Source: Lactobacillus sp.
GTDB taxonomy: Bacteria > Bacillota > Bacilli > Lactobacillales > Lactobacillaceae
NCBI GenBank assembly: GCA_030530865.1
Contig: JAUMUC010000001.1
Span: 186,001 to 250,000 of the forward strand
Direction: 5' to 3'
Length of the DNA: 64,000 bases
In this document: positions 59,758 to 64,000 of the stretch, in pieces
How the letters are laid out: every line of letters starts with the position of its first letter
How positions within the stretch are numbered: position 1 is the first letter of the stretch
Notes under the pieces: generated by a model
The model's input: only the letters and a program-made list of their open reading frames with translations
The model's database searches: none
What the model was told of the DNA's origin: nothing
Position numbers and translations under genes: made by a program

Positions 59758-60954
59758 ATGAATGATCAAAAACGCATCAAAAAGAATAGCTATTTAAATT
59801 ATCAAATTTTGATTCCTTATTTCATTTTATTGTTATTGGGATGCTTATTTGTCTATTCTGCCAGCTCAGATATTTTACTCTTAAACCATCTTAAAACGAC
59901 CGCTTATTTGTTTAAGCAAATTGTTTATGATTTATTCGCAATTTTTGTATTATATGTGACTTACCGGGTAAAATTGCAATTATTCAGGTCGAAGAAATTT
60001 GTAAAAGCGATGATTTTGCTGAGTTTAGCATTACTTTTCTACTTAGTTCTTTTGAGAATTGTTAAGGGTAGTGCAGCAGCGGTTAACGGTGCAGTTGGTT
60101 GGATTAATTTAGGTCCAATTAACATTCAACCAGTCGAAATCGCTAAGTTGAGTTTGACAATTTATTTAGCATTTTTAGTTGATAAACGAATTGATAAAAT
60201 TAATCAATTGAAAATTTTGGAAGCTTGGTCTAACCCCTTAGTAATTGTGATCTTGATGCTCTTTATGACTTTATTGCAGCCCGATATCGGTGGGGCCGCA
60301 ATTTTAGGGATGGTTACTTTAATCCTATTTACAACCTCAGGTATTCCGGTCAGATTGGCATTAACATTAATTCTCATTACGGTATTTGGGGTCATTACCT
60401 TGTTATTCATTGCCGGAACAATTAATCCAGACCTTTTCCCTCATTCATACCAAATTCAACGTTTCTTGGCTTTTGCCCACCCATTCAAATTGGAAAAAAC
60501 TAGTGGTGCACAATTAGTTAATTCATATTATGCGATTCACAATGGTGGATTGTTTGGTGTCGGAATTGGTAACAGTATGCAAAAGCAAGGCTATTTACCA
60601 GAACCTTATACTGACTTTATTTTGAGCATTATTGCTGAAGAAATTGGAGTTTTAGGGGCAATTATCATTATTTCATTGATCTTCTTTATTATTTGGAAGA
60701 CACTTGAAATTGCCACTAGTGCGACTAACCAATTTAATGCTTTAATTTGTTTTGGTGTAGCAACAATGCTCTTTACTGAAACCTTGTTTAATGTTGGGGC
60801 CTTACTTGGACTTTTACCAATTACTGGGGTGACCTTGCCATTTATTTCATACGGTGGTTCCAGTGTAATCGTCTTATCATTCGGTTTAGGTTTGGTCTTA
60901 AATATCTCAGCTTATGAACAAATTAAGAAGGATCGTGAAGCTCAAAAATTATGA
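59758..60954 (+). CDS. ftsW: SEDS peptidoglycan glycosyltransferase FtsW
   Basis: The SEDS polymerase of the divisome, partner of the PBP at 31919. ATG 59758 is preferred over an upstream in-frame TTG because GAGG is then better spaced; 398 residues. About ten transmembrane segments, an AVNGAVGWINLGPINIQPVEIAK loop, and the signature LLPITGVTLPFISYGGSSVI. The typA-ftsW-ylbG-rsmD-coaD order matches the B. subtilis yla/ylb region, which supports FtsW over RodA. Confidence 0.92.
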   Translation: MNDQKRIKKNSYLNYQILIPYFILLLLGCLFVYSASSDILLLNHLKTTAYLFKQIVYDLFAIFVLYVTYRVKLQLFRSKKFVKAMILLSLALLFYLVLLRIVKGSAAAVNGAVGWINLGPINIQPVEIAKLSLTIYLAFLVDKRIDKINQLKILEAWSNPLVIVILMLFMTLLQPDIGGAAILGMVTLILFTTSGIPVRLALTLILITVFGVITLLFIAGTINPDLFPHSYQIQRFLAFAHPFKLEKTSGAQLVNSYYAIHNGGLFGVGIGNSMQKQGYLPEPYTDFILSIIAEEIGVLGAIIIISLIFFIIWKTLEIATSATNQFNALICFGVATMLFTETLFNVGALLGLLPITGVTLPFISYGGSSVIVLSFGLGLVLNISAYEQIKKDREAQKL

Positions 60955-61271
60955 GAGATCAAGAATTAAAGGATCGGCAAGCGATCATTGTCTTTTTAAA
61001 GAAGAAGCGTGATCATTACCGAATTAAGAAAATTGGCAATTTAGTCTATTTTTCTAAGAAAGATCATTATTGCATTGTCTATGTTAATCAAGATAAAGCT
61101 CTTGAAACTCTAGAAACATTGAAAAATAAGCCATATGTTTCTAAAGCATACTTATCAAAGGCTGAGACAATCAATCTTGATGGTGGTTATTTAGAAGGTC
61201 AATTAGCAGACTTGAAGGAAAAATATGAGGCTGAATTAGCCAAGAGAAAAGAAAAAGAGGAATTGCTGTGA
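60951..61271 (+). CDS. YlbG family protein (DUF2129)
   Basis: A 106-residue cytoplasmic protein matching YlbG: RQAIIVFLKKKRDHYRIKKIGNLVYFSKKDHYCIVYVN followed by a segment with KPYVSKAYLS. It has an extra Lys/Glu-rich C-terminal helix. Function is unknown. It is coupled to ftsW by an ATGA overlap and to rsmD by a GTGA overlap. Confidence 0.87.
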   Translation: MRDQELKDRQAIIVFLKKKRDHYRIKKIGNLVYFSKKDHYCIVYVNQDKALETLETLKNKPYVSKAYLSKAETINLDGGYLEGQLADLKEKYEAELAKRKEKEELL

Positions 61272-61816
61272 GAATTATTTCAGGAAAATATGCTAAGCGG
61301 CAACTTTTTACGCTAAAAAGTCAAAAGACTAGACCTACTAGCGATAAAGCAAAAGAATCATTGTTTAACTCTTTAGGACAATTCTTTAATGGAGGAATTG
61401 TCCTTGATTTATATGGAGGCAGTGGTGCTTTAGGTATTGAAGCTGTTTCCAGAGGCTTTGATCGAGCAGTCTTGAATGATATGAATCGGCAAGCCACAGC
61501 CATCATCCGTAAAAATGTCGACCTAACTAAAGAAAGTGAAAAATTTGATATTTTTACCATGAGGGCAGATAATTGTTTAAAAGTTTTAGCTGAAAAATCC
61601 GAAAGCTTTGATTTGGTATTTTTAGATCCTCCATATGCTAAGCAACAAATTGCCAAAGATATGAAGAAAATGCTGGATCTCAATCTTTTGAATGATCAAA
61701 GTCGAATTGTAGCTGAGACTGATAGTGACACGGAATTAGGGGAACAAGCCGGTTTTTCATTGATTAAGCAATTGAAAATGGGTAAGACAATTGTGTGGAT
61801 TTATCGAAAGGATTAA
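61268..61816 (+). CDS. rsmD: 16S rRNA (guanine-966-N2)-methyltransferase RsmD
   Basis: Methylates G966 of 16S rRNA. GTG 61268 overlaps the ylbG stop. The 182-residue protein starts MRIISGKYAKRQL, then KTRPTSDKAKESLFNSL, the SAM site VLDLYGGSGALGIEAVSRG, and the catalytic DPPY (FLDPPYAKQ) near residue 120. A 10-bp perfect hairpin (61375-61384 with 61395-61404) lies in the coding sequence but lacks a U-tract. Confidence 0.95.
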   Translation: MRIISGKYAKRQLFTLKSQKTRPTSDKAKESLFNSLGQFFNGGIVLDLYGGSGALGIEAVSRGFDRAVLNDMNRQATAIIRKNVDLTKESEKFDIFTMRADNCLKVLAEKSESFDLVFLDPPYAKQQIAKDMKKMLDLNLLNDQSRIVAETDSDTELGEQAGFSLIKQLKMGKTIVWIYRKD

Positions 61817-61818
61817 TA

Positions 61819-62316
61819 ATGAAAACAGCATTATTTCCAGGTAGTTTTGATCCAATAACGAAAGGGCATTTGAGCGTCTTAAAAGATGCTAGCCAGCTTT
61901 TCGACAAAGTTTATTTGGTGATCATGACTAATACTCACAAGCATTATTTGTTTACGCCAGAAGAACGAACAGCATTAGCAATGTCTTCAATAGAAGAATT
62001 AGGAATTGAAAATGTTGAAGTACTTTGTCGGCCCGCCAGCATTACGGCTACTTTAGCGGAACAATTACAGGTTAATGCTTTGATTCGTGGTGTTAGAAAC
62101 GAAAAAGACTTTAACTATGAAAATGAAATTGCCAGTTTGAATCGCAAATTGGCCCCAGAAATTCCAACGATTTTACTTTTTACAGATGAAAATCAACGTC
62201 TGATTTCATCAAGCTTGCTTAAAGAAGTAGCAAAATTACAGGGTGAATTATCACCATTTTTGACAAAAACTGTTAGTGAAGCTCTTAAAGAAAAGATGAA
62301 AGACTATGAAGAATAA
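61819..62316 (+). CDS. coaD: Phosphopantetheine adenylyltransferase
   Basis: Transfers AMP to 4'-phosphopantetheine in coenzyme A synthesis. ATG 61819, behind AAAGGATTAATA, gives 165 residues, the usual size, beginning MKTALFPGSFDPITKGHL. The TxGH nucleotidyltransferase motif is TKGH at 14-17, and the ISSS signature is present (RLISSSLLKEVA). It sits two bases after rsmD, with which it is almost always paired. Confidence 0.97.
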   Translation: MKTALFPGSFDPITKGHLSVLKDASQLFDKVYLVIMTNTHKHYLFTPEERTALAMSSIEELGIENVEVLCRPASITATLAEQLQVNALIRGVRNEKDFNYENEIASLNRKLAPEIPTILLFTDENQRLISSSLLKEVAKLQGELSPFLTKTVSEALKEKMKDYEE

Positions 62317-63334
62317 GAAAAAATTAGCACTCATTATTTCACCGATAGTTGTAATCCTTGGTATTATGGCAGTTTTGTTTTTTGGAAAAACAGACTACTA
62401 TCTTGAGATGCCAGGGGATGTATACACCGTAAGTTCAATGATTAAAGGAAAAAAGATTCCTAATAATTTAGGAATGGTTACCGTTGAAATGACTAGTGAA
62501 CCAGCCACTTATGGTCAGTATTTGTTAAGTTATTTCAATCAATTTACTGATCGGGTATCAGCTAAAGAAATGCTTGAAGGTCAAACTAGTGAACAATACG
62601 AAGAACTTCAAAACTGGTATATGCAAACAAGTGAACAAACTGCACTTTATGTAGCAGCCAAGTACAGTAAAAAGCCAACCAAGCTGAACTACAATGGTGT
62701 ATATGTCATGTCAGTTCAAAAATCTTCGACTTTTTATGGCAAGTTGCATTTGGCTGACACAATTGTGGCAGTGAATGGTCATCATTTTAAATCAACTGAA
62801 GAAATGACGACTTATTTAGGAAAATTACCATTGGGCCAAAAGGTAGTCCTCGATATTCTTCGAAATGGCAAAGAGAAGAAGCTATCTGGAAAAATTGTGA
62901 AGATTGAATCTACTAAGCGTCATGGAATTGGCATTTCAATGGTTGAACGTTTGTCGGTTGAAACAAAGCCAAAATTGAAGATTGCTGCTGGAGATATCGG
63001 TGGTCCATCAGCAGGTTTAATGTTCACATTAGGTGCTTATCAAGCATTTACTGGCAAGAATTTAACTAATGGACAATTTATCGCTGGTACAGGTACGATT
63101 GAAAAAGATGGTACAGTAGGAATGATTGGTGGAGTAGATAAGAAAGTTGTTGCTGCCAGTCGTGTTGGTGCGAAAATCTTCTTTGCACCAACTGATCATC
63201 GAGGCATCAAAGCAAGTGAGTCTAACTATGCGGTTGCTAAAGCAACTGCTAAAAAGATTGGTACTAAAATGAAAATTGTTCCAGTTGCTAACTTCAAAGA
63301 TGCATTAACTTATTTGCAAAAACATTTTAAATAA
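62306..63334 (+). CDS. Membrane-anchored PDZ/Lon-type serine protease YlbL (SepM family)
   Basis: The 342-residue protein overlaps coaD by 11 bp. An N-terminal transmembrane anchor (about residues 6-28) is followed by a PDZ domain (about residues 125-205, MSVQKSSTFYGKLHLADTIVAVNG) and a Lon-type protease domain with the catalytic Ser in GGPSAGLMFTLG and the Lys in GGVDKKVVAA. Homologues process peptides outside the membrane: SepM processes a competence pheromone in Streptococcus, and YlbL acts in checkpoint recovery in Bacillus. The substrate here is unknown. Confidence 0.92.
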   Translation: MKNKKKLALIISPIVVILGIMAVLFFGKTDYYLEMPGDVYTVSSMIKGKKIPNNLGMVTVEMTSEPATYGQYLLSYFNQFTDRVSAKEMLEGQTSEQYEELQNWYMQTSEQTALYVAAKYSKKPTKLNYNGVYVMSVQKSSTFYGKLHLADTIVAVNGHHFKSTEEMTTYLGKLPLGQKVVLDILRNGKEKKLSGKIVKIESTKRHGIGISMVERLSVETKPKLKIAAGDIGGPSAGLMFTLGAYQAFTGKNLTNGQFIAGTGTIEKDGTVGMIGGVDKKVVAASRVGAKIFFAPTDHRGIKASESNYAVAKATAKKIGTKMKIVPVANFKDALTYLQKHFK

Positions 63335-63339
63335 AAAAT

Positions 63340-63375
63340 AAAGACTAAAATTTGTGAAGATTTTAGTCTTTTTTC
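63340..63375 (+). terminator. Intrinsic terminator of the ftsW-ylbL operon
   Basis: A perfect 12-bp stem (63340-63351 with 63360-63371, AAAGACTAAAAT) and an 8-nt loop end in six T. Confidence 0.87.
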
Positions 63376-63401
63376 GTAGTAAATAATGGAGGTTATTTAC
63401 T

Positions 63402-64000
63402 ATGAAAGAAGAATTTGTAAATTTGTTGTTAGATATTTGGAAAAAATATAAGGTTTATTTGATTATTGGTGGAATTTTGATTGGCATCTTGGTCGCCAAT
63501 TTGACACCTAGCCAACAGCCAGAGGCAAAATCAATTGTTAGGCCAATCAGTCAAATCACGAGTACCAGCAGTCACGCTGATAAAATCACGGTCGATATTT
63601 CGGGTGCGGTTAAGCATGAAGGTGTTTATACTTTAGATTCTGATGCTAGATTGACTGATTTGCTTGAAGCTTGTGGCGGTTTAAAAAGCAACGCTCAAAT
63701 CAAGGTAATTAATCGGGCACAATTATTGCACGACCAAGATAAAATTTATATTCCTAAAAATGGTGAAAAAGTTGCTTGTGCTAGCACAAATTCAAGTCAA
63801 ACTGATGGTTCTAGCGATGACAACAATCAGGACAAAGTTAATTTAAACAAGGCCGATGTGAAAGATTTGCAGAAGTTAACCGGAATTGGTGAAAAACGAG
63901 CAGAACAAATCATTGCCTTTCGTGAACAAAACGTTGGCTTTAAAACAATTGAAGACCTGATGAAGGTTTCGGGCATTGGGGAAAAGACTTTTGCTACGCT
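63402..64000 (+). CDS. comEA: Competence protein ComEA, 3'-truncated by the window edge
   Basis: A DNA receptor for transformation. ATG 63402 follows AATGGAGGTTATTTACT; 199 residues are visible before the window ends. A short cytoplasmic N terminus is followed by a transmembrane helix (about residues 18-34), an SLBB domain (about residues 62-125, DISGAVKHEGVYTL), a Ser/Asp/Asn-rich linker, and a helix-hairpin-helix DNA-binding region (VNLNKADVKDLQKLTGIGEKRA...). The second hairpin KVSGIGEKTF is nearly complete. comEC would be expected just beyond the edge. Confidence 0.95.
   Translation, partial: MKEEFVNLLLDIWKKYKVYLIIGGILIGILVANLTPSQQPEAKSIVRPISQITSTSSHADKITVDISGAVKHEGVYTLDSDARLTDLLEACGGLKSNAQIKVINRAQLLHDQDKIYIPKNGEKVACASTNSSQTDGSSDDNNQDKVNLNKADVKDLQKLTGIGEKRAEQIIAFREQNVGFKTIEDLMKVSGIGEKTFAT

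Overview
This is an AT-rich, gene-dense chromosomal segment of a low-GC Gram-positive bacterium, most probably a Lactobacillus of the L. delbrueckii/acidophilus/gasseri group. The call rests on gene order (tdk-prfA-prmC-Sua5-upp-atp operon; mreBCD followed by the dcw cluster; typA-ftsW-ylbG-rsmD-coaD-ylbL-comEA), on small families typical of lactobacilli (DUF2969, DUF3397, DUF4044, DUF1831), on frequent TTG/GTG starts behind strong Shine-Dalgarno (SD) sequences, and on T-box leaders. I see no rRNA, tRNA, CRISPR array, insertion sequence, prophage or other mobile element. The species is not fixed by anything I can see.

Layout. 1-3.5 kb: end of thymidine kinase, release factor RF1, its methyltransferase and the Sua5 tRNA-modification enzyme. 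3.5-10.8 kb: upp and the complete eight-gene F1Fo-ATPase operon. 10.8-13.6 kb: a second MreB paralogue (Mbl-like), yidD, a DUF2969 gene and rodA. 13.6-17.3 kb (mostly minus strand): universal stress protein, a small membrane protein, a probable 6S RNA, rarA, a DUF1694 gene, and rpsD with a structured leader. 17.3-26.9 kb: ezrA, a cysteine desulfurase/ThiI pair, T-box-valS, folC, a HAD phosphatase and a RadC-like gene. 27-29.6 kb: mreBCD and a 37-residue DUF4044 gene on the opposite strand. 29.7-46 kb: the division and cell-wall cluster (mraZ, rsmH, ftsL, pbpX, mraY, murD, murG, divIB, ftsA, ftsZ, sepF, yggT, ylmH, divIVA) followed by T-box-ileS. 46-50.5 kb: a cold-shock-domain protein, a Nudix hydrolase, mtnN, a second cysteine desulfurase and mnmA. 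50.6-54.2 kb: a phosphatase, a TPR protein and recD2. 54.4-57.6 kb (minus): two crcB fluoride-channel genes, rnjA, rpoY and def. 57.7-64 kb: typA, ftsW, ylbG, rsmD, coaD, ylbL and the start of comEA.

Functional themes. Cell shape and division dominate: two actin-like MreB proteins, two SEDS glycosyltransferases (RodA, FtsW), EzrA, FtsA, FtsZ, SepF, DivIVA and the lipid II pathway. A second theme is tRNA modification and translation: Sua5, ThiI and MnmA each near a plausible partner, PrfA/PrmC, two aminoacyl-tRNA synthetases under T-box control, Def, RsmD, RsmH and TypA. I found no obviously new multi-gene system. The most interesting signals are regulatory: intrinsic-terminator-like hairpins inside the early coding regions of folC and ylmH, a five-box helically phased MraZ operator, a terminator-like hairpin in the typA leader, an SD-sequestering hairpin before the RadC-like gene, a probable 6S RNA beside rarA, and an orphan strong SD in an otherwise empty 180-bp gap.
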